A stretch of 64,000 nucleotides of DNA from Burkholderia sp. USMB20 (GTDB lineage: Bacteria; Pseudomonadota; Gammaproteobacteria; Burkholderiales; Burkholderiaceae). The position numbers and the translations under genes are program-made. The notes beneath the pieces were generated by a model that made no database searches, was not told the DNA's origin, and worked only from the letters and a program-made list of their open reading frames with translations. Positions 54,576 through 64,000 of this stretch are shown here, piece by piece (positions within the stretch are counted from its first letter, which is position 1; each line of letters starts with the position of its first letter). The DNA lies in NCBI RefSeq assembly GCF_000949135.2, contig NZ_JTAN02000015.1:62001-126000 (forward strand), written 5' to 3'.

Positions 54576-55715
54576 ATGACGAGCGAAACTTCCGTCAATC
54601 TTCTCGACTTCGATGCCGAGGGTCTTGTCGCGTACTGCGGCAGCCTCGGCGAGAAGCCGTTCCGCGCCAAGCAGTTGCAGCGCTGGATCCATCAGTACAA
54701 CGCCGGCGATTTCGACGGCATGACCGATCTCGCGAAGTCCCTGAGAGAAAAGCTCAAGGGCCGCGCGTCGATCGTGATGCCCGATATCGTCAGCGATCAC
54801 GTTTCGACCGACGGCACGCGCAAGTGGCTGATCGACGTCGGAAACGGCAATGCGGTCGAAACCGTTTTCATCCCGGAAGAGACGCGCGGCACGCTGTGCG
54901 TGTCGTCGCAGGCCGGTTGCGCGGTCAACTGCCGCTTCTGCTCGACGGGCAAGCAGGGCTTCTCCCGCAACCTGTCGACAGCCGAAATCATCGGTCAGCT
55001 CCGGATGGCCGAGTTTGCGCTGCGTGCGTCGCTGGGTCGCGCACCCGGTCCGAACGGCAAGGCCGAACGGGTCGTCACCAACGTGGTGATGATGGGTATG
55101 GGCGAGCCGCTGCTGAATTACAGCGCGGTCGTGCCCGCGATGCGGCTGATGCTCGACGACAACGCGTACGGCCTGTCGCGCCGCCGCGTCACGTTGTCGA
55201 CGTCCGGCGTGGTGCCGATGATGGACCGCCTCGGCGCCGAATTGCCGGTCGCGCTCGCCGTTTCGCTGCACGCGCCGAACGATGCGCTGCGCGACGAACT
55301 GGTGCCGCTCAACAAGAAGCATCCGCTTCGCGAGCTGATGGCCGCGTGCCAGCGCTATCTGAAAGTCGCGCCGCGCGACTTCATTACTTTCGAATACTGC
55401 ATGCTCGACGGCGTCAACGACACCGAAGCGCATGCGCGCGAACTGCTGGCCGTCACGCGTGACGTGCCCTGCAAGTTCAACCTGATCCCGTTCAATCCGT
55501 TTCCGGAATCGGGCCTCATCCGCTCGAAGCCGGAGCAGATCAAGCGCTTTGCACAGGTCCTCATCGACGCGGGTGTCGTCACGACCGTGCGCAAGACGCG
55601 CGGCGACGACATCGACGCCGCGTGCGGCCAGCTGGCCGGCGCCGTGAAGGACCGCACGCGCCTGGCGGAGCGAACGGGCGCAGCAGCAAAAATCATCGAA
55701 GTTCGGGCGATCTGA
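54576..55715 (+). CDS. rlmN: dual-specificity RNA methyltransferase RlmN
   Basis: A 379-residue radical SAM enzyme that makes m2A2503 in 23S rRNA and m2A37 in tRNAs. The cluster motif is CAVNCRFC. The two mechanistic cysteines expected in the family, near residues 112-118 and around 350 (DIDAACGQL), are present. [11 protein letters not shown] and the C-terminal [11 protein letters not shown] are typical. It follows ndk by 55 bp. The downstream gap of 163 bp to rodZ is where a pilF/pilW gene lies in several relatives. Confidence 0.95.
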   Translation: MTSETSVNLLDFDAEGLVAYCGSLGEKPFRAKQLQRWIHQYNAGDFDGMTDLAKSLREKLKGRASIVMPDIVSDHVSTDGTRKWLIDVGNGNAVETVFIPEETRGTLCVSSQAGCAVNCRFCSTGKQGFSRNLSTAEIIGQLRMAEFALRASLGRAPGPNGKAERVVTNVVMMGMGEPLLNYSAVVPAMRLMLDDNAYGLSRRRVTLSTSGVVPMMDRLGAELPVALAVSLHAPNDALRDELVPLNKKHPLRELMAACQRYLKVAPRDFITFEYCMLDGVNDTEAHARELLAVTRDVPCKFNLIPFNPFPESGLIRSKPEQIKRFAQVLIDAGVVTTVRKTRGDDIDAACGQLAGAVKDRTRLAERTGAAAKIIEVRAI

Positions 55716-55878
55716 CGGGGACGCCTGGTCGGGGCCGCATGGGTGCGGATGCCTGGACTTCTTGCGGTACAACACGCGAATAGCGATCGGTCGCGGCGCC
55801 TCGGCGCCGCGCATGATGTGGACAGTTGCGGGAGCCGGCGGCGCCCGCCAGTGAAGAAGAATCGACGCGAGGACAAGG

Positions 55879-56901
55879 ATGAGTGAGCCGCAGCCGACCA
55901 ACGGCGCAGAGACGAATGCCGCGAAGCCGGCACCGGCGGGGCTTGAAACGCTGGCGGCCGTCGGCAGCCGGCTGGCGCAGCTCCGGGAGGCGAAGGGCTG
56001 GACGGTCGACGACGTGTCGGCGCGGCTCAAGGTCGCTCCGCAGAAGCTGCGTGCGCTGGAGGCCGGCGACATCAGTCATTTGCCCGGCGTGACGTTCGCG
56101 CTCGGCGTCGTGCGCAGCTACGCGAAGATGCTCGGCGTCGATCCGGAGCCGTTCGCCCATGCATTGCGCCGCGAGCGTGGCGTGCAGGAAGTCGATCTGT
56201 CGATGCCCGCGTCGTCGGGGACGGATCTGCCGCGCGGCCGCGTGTCGATTCCGCTTGGCGGGTCGTCGCACCATCATCCGTGGCTGTGGGGGACGGCGAT
56301 CGTCGTCGTCGCGGTGATCGCGGTACTCATGTGGCACACTGGCGGCGATTCGTCGAGCTGGCTCGCGCGCTTCAAGGGCGGCGCCACGGAACACGCATCG
56401 GCGGCCAGGCGGCCGGCGGCGTCTTCCCGTCGAAGCGGCAGGCCGCGGCGGCCGGCGCGGTCGGCGGCAGCGTCAACGAAGGCCCGGCGCAGGTTGCGGC
56501 ATCCGCCGTGGCGGCCGCACCGTTTGCGTCGGCTGCTCCGGCTCCGCGACCCCGACGGCCGCCGCGCCCGCGTCGCAAACCGGTCGGTCGCGCGGCCGCG
56601 GCGAGCAGCGCGGCCGTGCCGCCCAGGCCCGCGAGCGTCGTGGTCGCGGCAGGGCCAGTCGATGGTCGAACTGAAGGTCAAGCAGGATTGCTGGTTCAGC
56701 GTGCGCGACAAGAGCGGCAAGGAACTGTTCTCGGCGCTGGTGCGGGCCGGCGAGACGAAGCAGGTCGCCGGCGACGGTCCGTTCAAGGTCACGATCGGCA
56801 ACAAGGCAGGCCTTGATACGGTCGCGTTCGACGGAAAGCCTGTCGATCCGGCAAAATATTCGGCAGCGCGGGGTAACGTGGCGCGGTTCACGCTGCCCTG
56901 A
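55879..56901 (+). CDS. rodZ: RodZ-like membrane protein (HTH_25 and DUF4115)
   Basis: 340 residues. A cytoplasmic HTH (about 21-95: GSRLAQLREAKGWTVDDVSARL), one membrane helix (about 134-152), a linker and a periplasmic DUF4115 domain (about 260-340: MVELKVKQDCWFSVRDKSG) give the RodZ layout, which links MreB to the cell-wall elongasome. Odd: residues 174-258 translate as Arg/Pro-rich sequence, while another frame gives a natural Ala/Gly linker (GGVFPSKRQAAAAGAVGGS), and the frame returns before DUF4115. This implies several compensating 1-nt indels (56394-56655), real or from sequencing. Both flanking domains are in the same frame, so a full protein is encoded as written. Confidence 0.88.
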   Translation: MSEPQPTNGAETNAAKPAPAGLETLAAVGSRLAQLREAKGWTVDDVSARLKVAPQKLRALEAGDISHLPGVTFALGVVRSYAKMLGVDPEPFAHALRRERGVQEVDLSMPASSGTDLPRGRVSIPLGGSSHHHPWLWGTAIVVVAVIAVLMWHTGGDSSSWLARFKGGATEHASAARRPAASSRRSGRPRRPARSAAASTKARRRLRHPPWRPHRLRRLLRLRDPDGRRARVANRSVARPRRAARPCRPGPRASWSRQGQSMVELKVKQDCWFSVRDKSGKELFSALVRAGETKQVAGDGPFKVTIGNKAGLDTVAFDGKPVDPAKYSAARGNVARFTLP

Positions 56902-56920
56902 CGTCAAGCGCCGTGGCGCA

Positions 56921-56939
56921 GGCCTGTCCTGGACAGGCC
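56921..56939. repeat. short palindrome between rodZ and ispG
   Basis: GGCCTGTCC and GGACAGGCC around a single T, 19 bp after the rodZ stop. There is no T-run adjacent, so a terminator role is weak. Confidence 0.4.
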
Positions 56940-57007
56940 GCGAGGGCACGGCGCTTTTTCAATTCATGCGCCGCCTCGCGGCGCATTCCGCGTAAATGGA
57001 TCTATCG

Positions 57008-58312
57008 ATGCAATCCGAAGCTCAATCCCCACGCAGCAGTCAGATTTGTTCAACCGAGCCGGTGTTCGGCGGGCATCAGCCGCGTCGCGTGTCGCATGCG
57101 GTGGATGTTCGTTGGGGCGGGCAGCTCGTGACGATCGGCGGTGATGCGCCGGTGCGCGTGCAGTCGATGACGAATACCGACACGGCCGACGCGATCGGCA
57201 CGGCGATCCAGATCAAGGAACTCGCGAACGCGGGCTCCGAACTGGTGCGCATCACGGTCAATACGCCGGAGGCCGCGGCCGCCGTGCCGGCGATCCGCGA
57301 GCAGCTCGACCGGATGGGCGTGACCGTCCCGCTCGTCGGCGATTTCCACTACAACGGCCACCTGCTGCTGCGCGACTACCCGGGCTGCGCGGAGTCGCTG
57401 TCGAAGTACCGGATCAACCCGGGCAACGTCGGCCAGGGCGCGAAGCGCGACACGCAGTTCGCGCAGATGATCGAAGCCGCGGCGAAGTACGACAAGCCGG
57501 TGCGGATCGGCGTGAACTGGGGCAGCCTCGACCAGGATCTGCTCGCGCGCATGATGGACGAGAACGGCGCGCGCTCGCAGCCGTGGGATGCGCAGAGCGT
57601 GATGTACGAAGCGCTGATCCAGTCGGCGATCGGCTCGGCCGAGCGCGCGGTCGAGCTGGGCCTCGGCCGCGATCGCATCGTGCTGTCGTGCAAGGTCAGC
57701 GGCGTGCAGGACCTGATCGCCGTGTACCGCGAACTCGGCCGCCGCTGCGGCTTCGCGCTGCATCTCGGGCTGACCGAGGCCGGCATGGGCTCGAAGGGCA
57801 TCGTCGCGTCGACGGCCGCGCTCGGCGTGCTGCTGCAGGAAGGGATCGGCGACACGATCCGCATTTCGCTGACGCCGGAACCGGGCGCGTCGCGCACGGG
57901 CGAAGTGATCGTCGGCCAGGAAATCCTGCAGACGATGGGCCTGCGCTCGTTCGCGCCGATGGTGATCGCGTGCCCGGGTTGCGGACGCACGACGAGCACG
58001 CTGTTCCAGGAACTCGCGATGCAGATCCAGACCTACCTGCGCGAGCAGATGCCGGTCTGGCGCAAGGAATATCCGGGCGTCGAGAAGATGAACGTCGCGG
58101 TGATGGGCTGCATCGTCAACGGCCCGGGTGAATCGAAGCACGCGAACATCGGCATCAGCCTGCCGGGTTCGGGCGAGAACCCGGCCGCGCCCGTCTTCAT
58201 CGACGGCGAGAAGGTCAAGACGCTGCGCGGCGAGCGGATCGCCGAGGAATTCCAGCAGATCGTCAGCGACTACGTCGCACGCAATTACGGCCGTACCGAG
58301 GCCCTGAACTAA
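57008..58312 (+). CDS. ispG: 4-hydroxy-3-methylbut-2-enyl diphosphate synthase IspG
   Basis: 434 residues from the ATG at 57008 ([20 protein letters not shown]), preceded by GGAT; an alternative ATG lies 4 codons upstream at 56996. It is an iron-sulfur enzyme of the non-mevalonate isoprenoid pathway. The cluster ligands lie in [11 protein letters not shown] and [19 protein letters not shown] and [11 protein letters not shown] are family signatures. It is followed by hisS after 21 bp, with rodZ before it, the conserved order. Confidence 0.95.
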   Translation: MQSEAQSPRSSQICSTEPVFGGHQPRRVSHAVDVRWGGQLVTIGGDAPVRVQSMTNTDTADAIGTAIQIKELANAGSELVRITVNTPEAAAAVPAIREQLDRMGVTVPLVGDFHYNGHLLLRDYPGCAESLSKYRINPGNVGQGAKRDTQFAQMIEAAAKYDKPVRIGVNWGSLDQDLLARMMDENGARSQPWDAQSVMYEALIQSAIGSAERAVELGLGRDRIVLSCKVSGVQDLIAVYRELGRRCGFALHLGLTEAGMGSKGIVASTAALGVLLQEGIGDTIRISLTPEPGASRTGEVIVGQEILQTMGLRSFAPMVIACPGCGRTTSTLFQELAMQIQTYLREQMPVWRKEYPGVEKMNVAVMGCIVNGPGESKHANIGISLPGSGENPAAPVFIDGEKVKTLRGERIAEEFQQIVSDYVARNYGRTEALN

Positions 58313-58333
58313 ATTCGTCCACACACACGAACG

Positions 58334-59674
58334 ATGACTGAACAGAAACGCAAGATCGAGAAGCTCACCGGCGTCAAGGGCATGAACGACATCCTCCCGC
58401 AGGATGCCGGCCTCTGGGAGTTCTTCGAAGCTACCGTGAAATCGCTGCTGCGCGCGTACGGCTACCAGAACATCCGCACGCCGATCGTCGAACACACGCA
58501 GCTCTTCACGCGCGGCATCGGCGAAGTCACGGACATCGTCGAGAAGGAGATGTACAGCTTCACCGATGCGCTGAACGGCGAGAACCTGACGATGCGCCCG
58601 GAGAACACCGCGGCGGTCGTGCGCGCGTCGATCGAGCACAACATGCTGTACGACGGCCCGAAGCGCCTGTGGTACATCGGCCCGATGTTCCGTCACGAGC
58701 GTCCGCAGCGCGGCCGCTACCGCCAGTTCCACCAGGTCGGCGTCGAGGCGCTCGGCTTCGCGGGCCCGGATGCGGATGCCGAGATCATCATGATGTGCCA
58801 GCGCCTGTGGGACGACCTCGGCCTGACCGGCATCAAGCTCGAGATCAACTCGCTCGGCCTCGCCGAAGAGCGTGCCGCGCACCGCGTCGAACTGATCAAG
58901 TATCTCGAGCAGTTCGCCGACGTGCTGGATGAGGACGCGAAGCGTCGCCTGTATACGAACCCGCTGCGCGTGCTCGACACGAAGAACCCGGCGCTGCAGG
59001 AAATCGCGCAGAACGCGCCGAAGCTGATCGACTTCCTCGGCGACGAGTCGCGTGCCCACTTCGAAGGGCTGCAGCGCCTGCTGCTCGCGAACAACATCCC
59101 GTTCAAGATCAACCCGCGTCTCGTGCGCGGCCTCGACTACTACAACCTGACCGTGTTCGAGTGGGTGACCGACAAGCTCGGCGCGCAGGGCACGGTCGCG
59201 GCCGGCGGCCGCTACGATCCGCTGATCGAGCAGCTCGGCGGCAAGCCGACCGCCGCGTGCGGCTGGGCGATGGGCATCGAGCGCATTCTCGAACTGCTGA
59301 AGGAAGAGGATCTCGCGCCCGAGCAGGAAGGTGTCGACGTGTACGTGGTGCACCAGGGCGAGACGGCGCGCGAACAGGCGTTCATCGCGGCCGAGCGTCT
59401 GCGCGATACGGGCCTCGACGTGATTTTCCACTGCAGCGCCGACGGCGGCCCGGCAAGCTTCAAGTCGCAGATGAAGCGGGCCGATGCGAGCGGTGCCGCG
59501 TTCGCGGTGATCTTCGGCGAAGAAGAGGTCGCGAACGGCACGGTGGGCGTGAAAGCGCTGCGCGGCGCGGGCGAGGACGGGGAAAAGAACGTTCAGCAGA
59601 CCGTACCGGTCGAAAGCTTGACCGAATTCCTAATCAATGCGATGGTTGCATCCGCCGAAGACGGCGACGACTGA
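58334..59674 (+). CDS. hisS: histidyl-tRNA synthetase
   Basis: A 446-residue class II synthetase. Motif 2 is [16 protein letters not shown], the histidine-specific loop is [15 protein letters not shown], and motif 3 lies in [15 protein letters not shown] with [11 protein letters not shown]. The C-terminal anticodon-binding domain (about 335-446) is complete. The ATG at 58334 lies 21 bp after ispG. yfgM begins 55 bp downstream. Confidence 0.97.
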   Translation: MTEQKRKIEKLTGVKGMNDILPQDAGLWEFFEATVKSLLRAYGYQNIRTPIVEHTQLFTRGIGEVTDIVEKEMYSFTDALNGENLTMRPENTAAVVRASIEHNMLYDGPKRLWYIGPMFRHERPQRGRYRQFHQVGVEALGFAGPDADAEIIMMCQRLWDDLGLTGIKLEINSLGLAEERAAHRVELIKYLEQFADVLDEDAKRRLYTNPLRVLDTKNPALQEIAQNAPKLIDFLGDESRAHFEGLQRLLLANNIPFKINPRLVRGLDYYNLTVFEWVTDKLGAQGTVAAGGRYDPLIEQLGGKPTAACGWAMGIERILELLKEEDLAPEQEGVDVYVVHQGETAREQAFIAAERLRDTGLDVIFHCSADGGPASFKSQMKRADASGAAFAVIFGEEEVANGTVGVKALRGAGEDGEKNVQQTVPVESLTEFLINAMVASAEDGDD

Positions 59675-59729
59675 TCGCGCTGGCATTCGCTCGACAAGAA
59701 AAGCCTGAAATGGAAGGAATCGCTCGCCG

Positions 59730-60359
59730 ATGAGTTATCACGACGAACAAGAATCGATTGAAAGTCTGAAGGCGTGGTGGGCCCGCTGGGGTAACCTCAC
59801 GACGTGGATCGTGCTCGCGGCGCTGGTCGTCGCGGCCGGTTTCAACGGCTGGAATTACTGGCAGCGCCGTCAGGCCGCCGAGGCTTCCGGGTTGTACGAG
59901 CAGGTGCAGAAGGCCGCTGCCGCGAACGACAAGGCGACGATGGCCCGTGCGGCCGCCGACATGGAAGACAAGTTCGGCAGCACGCCGTATGCGCAGATGA
60001 CCGCGCTCACGGCGGCGAAGACGTTGTACGCGGCCGGCGATGCCGCCGGCGCGAAGGCGCAGCTGCAATGGGCCGCCGATCACGCCAAGGACGACGAGTA
60101 CAAGCAGATCGCGAAGCTGCGTCTCGCGTCGCTGCTGCTCGACGAGAAGGCGTACGACGCGGGCCTCGCGCTGCTGTCCGGCACGCCGGTGGATGCATTC
60201 AAGGGCCTCGTGGCCGATCGCCGCGGCGATCTGCTCGCGGCGCAAGGCAAGACCGACGATGCGCGCGCCGCGTACAAGCTCGCGCTCGCCGGCCTGTCGC
60301 AGGACGACCAGTCCGCGCGCCAGCTCGTGCAGTTCAAGCTCGATGCGCTCGGCGGCTGA
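59730..60359 (+). CDS. yfgM: YfgM-type TPR membrane protein, SecYEG/BamB-associated
   Basis: 209 residues. A short cytoplasmic N-terminus with YHDEQESIESLKAWWARWG, one membrane helix (about 24-44), then a periplasmic tetratricopeptide region. E. coli YfgM is an ancillary SecYEG subunit that works with periplasmic chaperones. Its position before bamB and after hisS is conserved. Gene length is typical. The stop lies 40 bp before bamB. Confidence 0.9.
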   Translation: MSYHDEQESIESLKAWWARWGNLTTWIVLAALVVAAGFNGWNYWQRRQAAEASGLYEQVQKAAAANDKATMARAAADMEDKFGSTPYAQMTALTAAKTLYAAGDAAGAKAQLQWAADHAKDDEYKQIAKLRLASLLLDEKAYDAGLALLSGTPVDAFKGLVADRRGDLLAAQGKTDDARAAYKLALAGLSQDDQSARQLVQFKLDALGG

Positions 60360-60399
60360 TCGCGGCCCCCTCAACCTCTTAACTCTGCTTCGCTAACCG

Positions 60400-61545
60400 A
60401 TGAATTTGCTGAAACGTTACGCTGTGCCCGTAGCCTGCGCGGCGGCTGTCCTGGCATTGGCGGCCTGCTCGTCGTCGAAGGACGCGCGCCGCGTGCCGAC
60501 GCCGCTCACCGAGTTCAAGCCCGTCTTGGACGTGCAACAGGTCTGGAAGGCGAGCGTCGGCAAGGGCGGGCGCTACCTGTTCTCGCCGGTGGCCGTGGGC
60601 GACGCCGTCTACGCGGCGGGCGAGAACGGTTCGGTCGAGAAGATCGACGCGAAGACGGGCCAGACGCTGTGGCGCTCGAAGGTCGGTTCGGACCTGTCGG
60701 CCGGGGTCGGCAGCGACGGCAACCTGACCGCCGTCGGCGCGCTCAAGGGCGGTGTGTTCGTCCTCGGCCCGGACGGCAAGCAGCTGTGGAAGACGAGCGT
60801 GCAGGGCGAGATCTTCTCGCCGCCGCTGGTCGGCAACGGCCTCGTGATCGTGCGCACGATCGACGGTCAGGTGATCGCGTTCAACGGGCAGACGGGCGAG
60901 CAGAAGTGGAACTACCGCAACCGCGCGGTGCCGCTGAACCTGCGCGTGTCGGCCGGCATGACGTTCGCGGGCGATGCGGCCGTGCTGGCGGGCTTCCCCG
61001 GCGGCGGTCTGGTCGCGATCAACCTGCAGACGGGCGAGCCGTTCTGGCAGACGCCCGTGTCGTTCCCGAAGGGCGTGACCGAAGTCGAGCGCATCAACGA
61101 CGTCAGCGGTCCGCCGACGCTCGTCGGTGCCCAGGCGTGCGCGGTCACGTTCCAGGGCCAGCTCGGCTGCTTCGACGCGAACTCGGGCCGTCCGCTGTGG
61201 GAAAAGGCGTTCTCGAGCCGCAGCGGTCTCGCGCAGGACGATTCGGTCGTCGCCGGCGGCGACGACTGGTCGGTCGTGACGGCCTACGACGCGGCGAGCG
61301 GCAACCCGCTCTGGCGCAACGACAAGCTGAAGAGCCGCGACGTCGGCGTGCCGTACCTGCTCGGCCATGCGGTCGTGATGGGCGACTACAAGGGCTTCGT
61401 GCACTTCCTGTCGCGCGAGGACGGCAGCTTCATCGCCCGGATGAAGACGGACGGCAGCGCGATTACCGCGGCGCCGGTCCTGGCGGGCAATACGCTCGTC
61501 GTGCAGACCAAGGACGGTGGCCTGTACGGATTCCGTCCGCGCTGA
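60400..61545 (+). CDS. bamB: outer-membrane assembly lipoprotein BamB
   Basis: 381 residues. The signal peptide ends in the lipobox LAAC (Cys about 23). The rest is an eight-bladed PQQ-type propeller with recurrent Gly/Trp-rich blades such as NGSVEKIDAKTGQTLWRSKV and NGQTGEQKWNYRN. BamB assists the BAM complex in inserting beta-barrel proteins. It follows yfgM by 40 bp. The next gene der is 247 bp away and may have its own promoter. Confidence 0.95.
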   Translation: MNLLKRYAVPVACAAAVLALAACSSSKDARRVPTPLTEFKPVLDVQQVWKASVGKGGRYLFSPVAVGDAVYAAGENGSVEKIDAKTGQTLWRSKVGSDLSAGVGSDGNLTAVGALKGGVFVLGPDGKQLWKTSVQGEIFSPPLVGNGLVIVRTIDGQVIAFNGQTGEQKWNYRNRAVPLNLRVSAGMTFAGDAAVLAGFPGGGLVAINLQTGEPFWQTPVSFPKGVTEVERINDVSGPPTLVGAQACAVTFQGQLGCFDANSGRPLWEKAFSSRSGLAQDDSVVAGGDDWSVVTAYDAASGNPLWRNDKLKSRDVGVPYLLGHAVVMGDYKGFVHFLSREDGSFIARMKTDGSAITAAPVLAGNTLVVQTKDGGLYGFRPR

Positions 61546-61614
61546 CGCGCACGCAACAGGCGCAATCGCGGCGCGGCGGGCCTGTCCCGCGCGCTGCGGT
61601 CGCGCGACATGAAG

Positions 61615-61635
61615 GCGGCCGGTGTCCCCGGCCGC
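61615..61635. repeat. hairpin downstream of bamB
   Basis: GCGGCCGG and CCGGCCGC around 5 nt, 69 bp after the bamB stop. No T-run follows. It could stabilise the bamB mRNA 3' end. The rest of the 247-bp gap shows no gene. Confidence 0.4.
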
Positions 61636-61792
61636 TCGGTATTTGAAAGGCAGTTCGCAACGAAAGACGACGGCGCGCACCGCGCGCCCGGCGCGCGCAT
61701 CCGGCGCGGCGCGAATTCGTGATATTTTCATTCAGCGCAGCCGCCCGCAGCAGCGGGCCTCCCGCTGCTGCGCATCACCGTAGAAAACACAG

Positions 61793-63130
61793 ATGAAACC
61801 GGTCATTGCCCTCGTTGGGCGCCCCAATGTGGGGAAATCCACGCTGTTCAACCGGCTCACGCGCTCGCGCGATGCGCTGGTCGCCGACTTGCCGGGCCTG
61901 ACGCGCGATCGCCATTACGGCGAAGGGCGCGTCGGCGCACGGCCGTACCTGGTCGTCGATACCGGCGGCTTCGAGCCCGTCGCGAAGGACGGCATCCTGC
62001 ACGAGATGGCGCGCCAGACGCGGCAGGCCGTCGAGGAAGCGGACGTCGTCGTGTTCATCGTCGACGGTCGTAACGGGCTCGCGCCGCAGGACAAGTCGAT
62101 CGCCGACTACCTGCGCAAGACCGGCCGGCCGATCTTCCTGGTCGTCAACAAGGCCGAGGGGATGAAGTACACGGCGGTCGCGACCGACTTCTACGAGCTC
62201 GGCCTCGGCGATCCGCGCGCGATCTCGGCCGCGCACGGCGACGGCGTGACCGACATGATCAACGAGGCGCTGGAAGTCGCGTACGCGGGCCAGCCCGAGG
62301 AAGCGGACGAGGACGACCCGTCGCGCGGCATCAAGATCGCGATCGTCGGCCGCCCGAACGTCGGCAAGTCGACGCTCGTGAACGCGCTGATCGGCGAGGA
62401 CCGCGTGATCGCGTTCGACATGCCGGGCACGACGCGCGATTCGATCTACGTCGACTTCGAGCGTAACGGCAAGAAATACACGCTGATCGATACCGCGGGC
62501 CTGCGACGCCGCGGCAAGGTGTTCGAGGCGATCGAGAAGTTCTCGGTCGTGAAGACGCTGCAGTCGATCTCCGACGCGAACGTCGTCATTCTTCTGCTGG
62601 ATGCGCAGCAGGACATTTCCGACCAGGACGCACACATCGCCGGCTTCGTCGTCGAGCAGGGCCGCGCGCTCGTGATCGGCGTCAACAAGTGGGACGGTCT
62701 CGACGACCACGCGCGCGATCGTGCGAAAGCGGATTTGACCCGCAAGCTGAAATTCCTCGACTTCGCGAAGTCGCACTACATTTCGGCCGCGAAGAAGACC
62801 GGCATCGGCGCGCTGATGCGTTCGGTCGACGACGCGTACGCGGCGGCGATGGCGAAGCTGCCGACGCCGAAGCTCACGCGCGCGCTGATCGAGGCCGTCG
62901 AGTTCCAGCAGCCGCGTCGTCGCGGCCCGGTGCGTCCGAAGCTGCGCTACGCGCACCAGGGCGGCCAGAATCCGCCGCTGATCGTCATCCACGGCAACGC
63001 GCTGGACGCGGTGACGGAAACCTACAAGCGTTACCTCGAAAACCGATTCCGCGAAACTTTCTCACTGACTGGGACTCCATTGCGCATAGAGTTCCGTTCG
63101 TCGAACAACCCGTACGCGGACAAGGGCTGA
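61793..63130 (+). CDS. der: ribosome-associated GTPase Der (EngA)
   Basis: 445 residues with two tandem GTPase domains, each with a [10 protein letters not shown]-loop (near residues 8 and 186), and the DTGGF and [11 protein letters not shown]3 motifs. A C-terminal KH-like domain (about 360-445) follows, including [13 protein letters not shown]. Der is required for 50S subunit maturation. It is placed between bamB and hfq. Confidence 0.96.
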   Translation: MKPVIALVGRPNVGKSTLFNRLTRSRDALVADLPGLTRDRHYGEGRVGARPYLVVDTGGFEPVAKDGILHEMARQTRQAVEEADVVVFIVDGRNGLAPQDKSIADYLRKTGRPIFLVVNKAEGMKYTAVATDFYELGLGDPRAISAAHGDGVTDMINEALEVAYAGQPEEADEDDPSRGIKIAIVGRPNVGKSTLVNALIGEDRVIAFDMPGTTRDSIYVDFERNGKKYTLIDTAGLRRRGKVFEAIEKFSVVKTLQSISDANVVILLLDAQQDISDQDAHIAGFVVEQGRALVIGVNKWDGLDDHARDRAKADLTRKLKFLDFAKSHYISAAKKTGIGALMRSVDDAYAAAMAKLPTPKLTRALIEAVEFQQPRRRGPVRPKLRYAHQGGQNPPLIVIHGNALDAVTETYKRYLENRFRETFSLTGTPLRIEFRSSNNPYADKG

Positions 63131-63191
63131 AGCAGGTCCTGCAAGGGATAGGCCGCATGGCCTACGCCCGGGCGGGGCAGGCAAAATCAGC

Positions 63192-63197
63192 TATAGT
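63192..63197 (+). promoter_or_regulatory. candidate -10 element of hfq
   Basis: TATAGT (five of six consensus matches) 74 bp before the hfq ATG, in an AT-richer stretch after der. No clear -35 is seen. Confidence 0.35.
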
Positions 63198-63271
63198 GTA
63201 GCGATTGGCGCCGGATCTCTTTTTCTTCGTCGCCAATCCAGATCAACCTGCAAAAAAAGATGGAGTACGCC

Positions 63272-63511
63272 ATGAGCAACAAAGGGCAATTGTTACAAGA
63301 CCCGTTTTTGAACGCACTGCGCAAAGAGCACGTTCCCGTTTCGATCTATCTCGTCAACGGCATCAAGCTGCAAGGGAACATTGAATCGTTCGACCAGTAC
63401 GTCGTGTTGCTCCGTAATACGGTGACCCAGATGGTCTACAAGCACGCCATCTCGACGGTCGTGCCGGCGCGCCCGGTGAATTTCCACCCGGACGCGGAAG
63501 CCTCGTCCTAA
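63272..63511 (+). CDS. hfq: RNA chaperone Hfq
   Basis: 79 residues from the ATG at 63272 ([19 protein letters not shown]), with a GGAGT RBS. Sm1 ([21 protein letters not shown]) and Sm2 ([10 protein letters not shown]) motifs are complete. The short C-terminal tail is characteristic of beta-proteobacterial Hfq. It forms hexamers that match sRNAs with mRNAs. hflX follows immediately, as in many proteobacteria. Confidence 0.96.
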
Positions 63512-63568
63512 CCCATCGCAGCGGCCGGCATCCGGTCGCCGCGAGCGACCGATGCCAGCCGCCTTATC

Positions 63569-64000
63569 TTGACACCCGATAATTTGATCAACGCAGCGCT
63601 CGTCGGCATCGACTTCGGCAAGACCGATTTCGAAGCCAGTCTCGAAGAACTCAGTCTTCTCGCCTCCAGTGCGGGGGCCCGTCCCGCCGTCACCCTCACA
63701 GGTCGTCGCGCCAGCCCCGATGCCAAGATGTTCATCGGCAGCGGCAAAGCCGAAGAATTGCGGCTTGCCTGCGACGCGCACAACGTCGAAATCGTCATCT
63801 TCAACCACGCACTGGCACCGGCCCAGCAACGCAATCTGGAGCAGGCGCTTAACAGGCGGGTGGTCGATCGCACGAGCCTCATCCTCGACATCTTCGCGCA
63901 GCGCGCCCGAAGTCACGAAGGCAAGCTGCAGGTCGAGCTCGCACAGCTGCAATACCTGTCGACCCGGCTGATTCGCGCGTGGACCCACCTGGAGCGGCAA
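63569..64000 (+). CDS. hflX: GTPase HflX (partial, 3' end outside window)
   Basis: At least 144 residues up to the window edge. No in-frame ATG exists near the N-terminus; TTG at 63569 or TTG at 63584 (MINAALVGIDFGKTDFE) can start it. The N-terminal HflX domain shows LVGIDFGKTDF, MFIGSGKAEEL, the FNHALAPAQQRNLE segment and QVELAQLQYLSTRL. The GTPase domain would follow off-window. HflX is a ribosome-splitting GTPase under stress. It lies 57 bp after hfq and is likely in the same operon. Confidence 0.92.
   Translation, partial: MTPDNLINAALVGIDFGKTDFEASLEELSLLASSAGARPAVTLTGRRASPDAKMFIGSGKAEELRLACDAHNVEIVIFNHALAPAQQRNLEQALNRRVVDRTSLILDIFAQRARSHEGKLQVELAQLQYLSTRLIRAWTHLERQ

Noticed and set aside
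56921-56939. Terminator between rodZ and ispG
   Set aside because: A palindrome is present but the loop is too small and no T-run follows; listed only as a repeat.
57050-59431. Long antisense open frame across ispG and hisS
   Set aside because: Shadow of two well-identified housekeeping genes; it crosses their boundary, and its product is low complexity with no family features.
1-64000. Genomic island, prophage, toxin-antitoxin or insertion sequence
   Set aside because: No integrase, transposase, tRNA attachment site or composition shift was seen; gene content is core chromosome plus a metabolic acetoin cluster.

Overview
The window is a high-GC (roughly two-thirds G+C) beta-proteobacterial chromosome segment. 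Gene order and protein sequences fit Burkholderia, most likely the Burkholderia cepacia complex, main chromosome. Clues are the dedicated Ara4N lipid A cluster with ArnA split into two genes, the alaA-hom-thrC-moeA-moaD-moaE run, surE-pcm-nlpD-rpoS, ndk-rlmN-rodZ-ispG-hisS-yfgM-bamB-der-hfq-hflX, and a 79-residue Hfq. Nearly all DNA is coding. I see no insertion sequence, prophage, CRISPR array, tRNA or rRNA gene. The only structural RNA gene recognised is the small SRP RNA (ffs).

Layout. 1-9.3 kb (minus strand): a PhoH/PIN protein cut by the window edge, the peroxiredoxin bcp, then arnT, a small drug-resistance-type flippase, arnB, arnC, the formyltransferase and decarboxylase halves of ArnA, and arnD. 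This set makes 4-amino-4-deoxy-L-arabinose and moves it onto lipopolysaccharide (cationic peptide resistance). 9.4-16.8 kb: an Mth938-like protein, then alaA, hom, thrC (Ala/Thr metabolism) and moeA, moaD, moaE (molybdenum cofactor). A five-copy 49-bp palindromic tandem array sits between moaD and moaE. 16.8-23.4 kb: a group III truncated globin divergent from an NsrR-type regulator (nitric oxide response), clpB with a good sigma-32 promoter, a YidB-like protein, an exported helix-hairpin-helix protein, and a MerR regulator overlapping a carboxymuconolactone-decarboxylase-family gene.

23.4-32 kb: a complete acetoin catabolism locus. acoR (sigma-54 activator) is divergent from acoX, an SDR dehydrogenase, acoA, acoB, acoC and a second-type lipoyl synthase gene. 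A consensus -24/-12 promoter and a cluster of TGAGAC half-sites lie in the divergent gap. 32-41 kb (mostly minus): a MATE exporter, a membrane glycosyltransferase-like protein, rpmE2, mtfA, a DHA2-like MFS transporter with a MerR regulator, rho and trxA. 41-46 kb: ffs, dnaX, ybaB, recR and a class III CoA-transferase.

46-53 kb: surE-pcm-nlpD-rpoS (stationary phase and survival), a PolB-like 3'-5' exonuclease, an EEP-family hydrolase and rlmD. 53-64 kb: a Bax-inhibitor-1/YccA membrane protein, ndk, rlmN, rodZ, ispG, hisS, yfgM, bamB, der, hfq and the start of hflX.

Most unusual observations: the asymmetrically diverged palindromic array between moaD and moaE; the Ala/Pro-rich linkers of both dnaX and rodZ, where the best coding signal hops among all three frames and returns to the original frame; predicted leaderless transcripts for dnaX and surE; and the sigma-54 control region of the acetoin operon.
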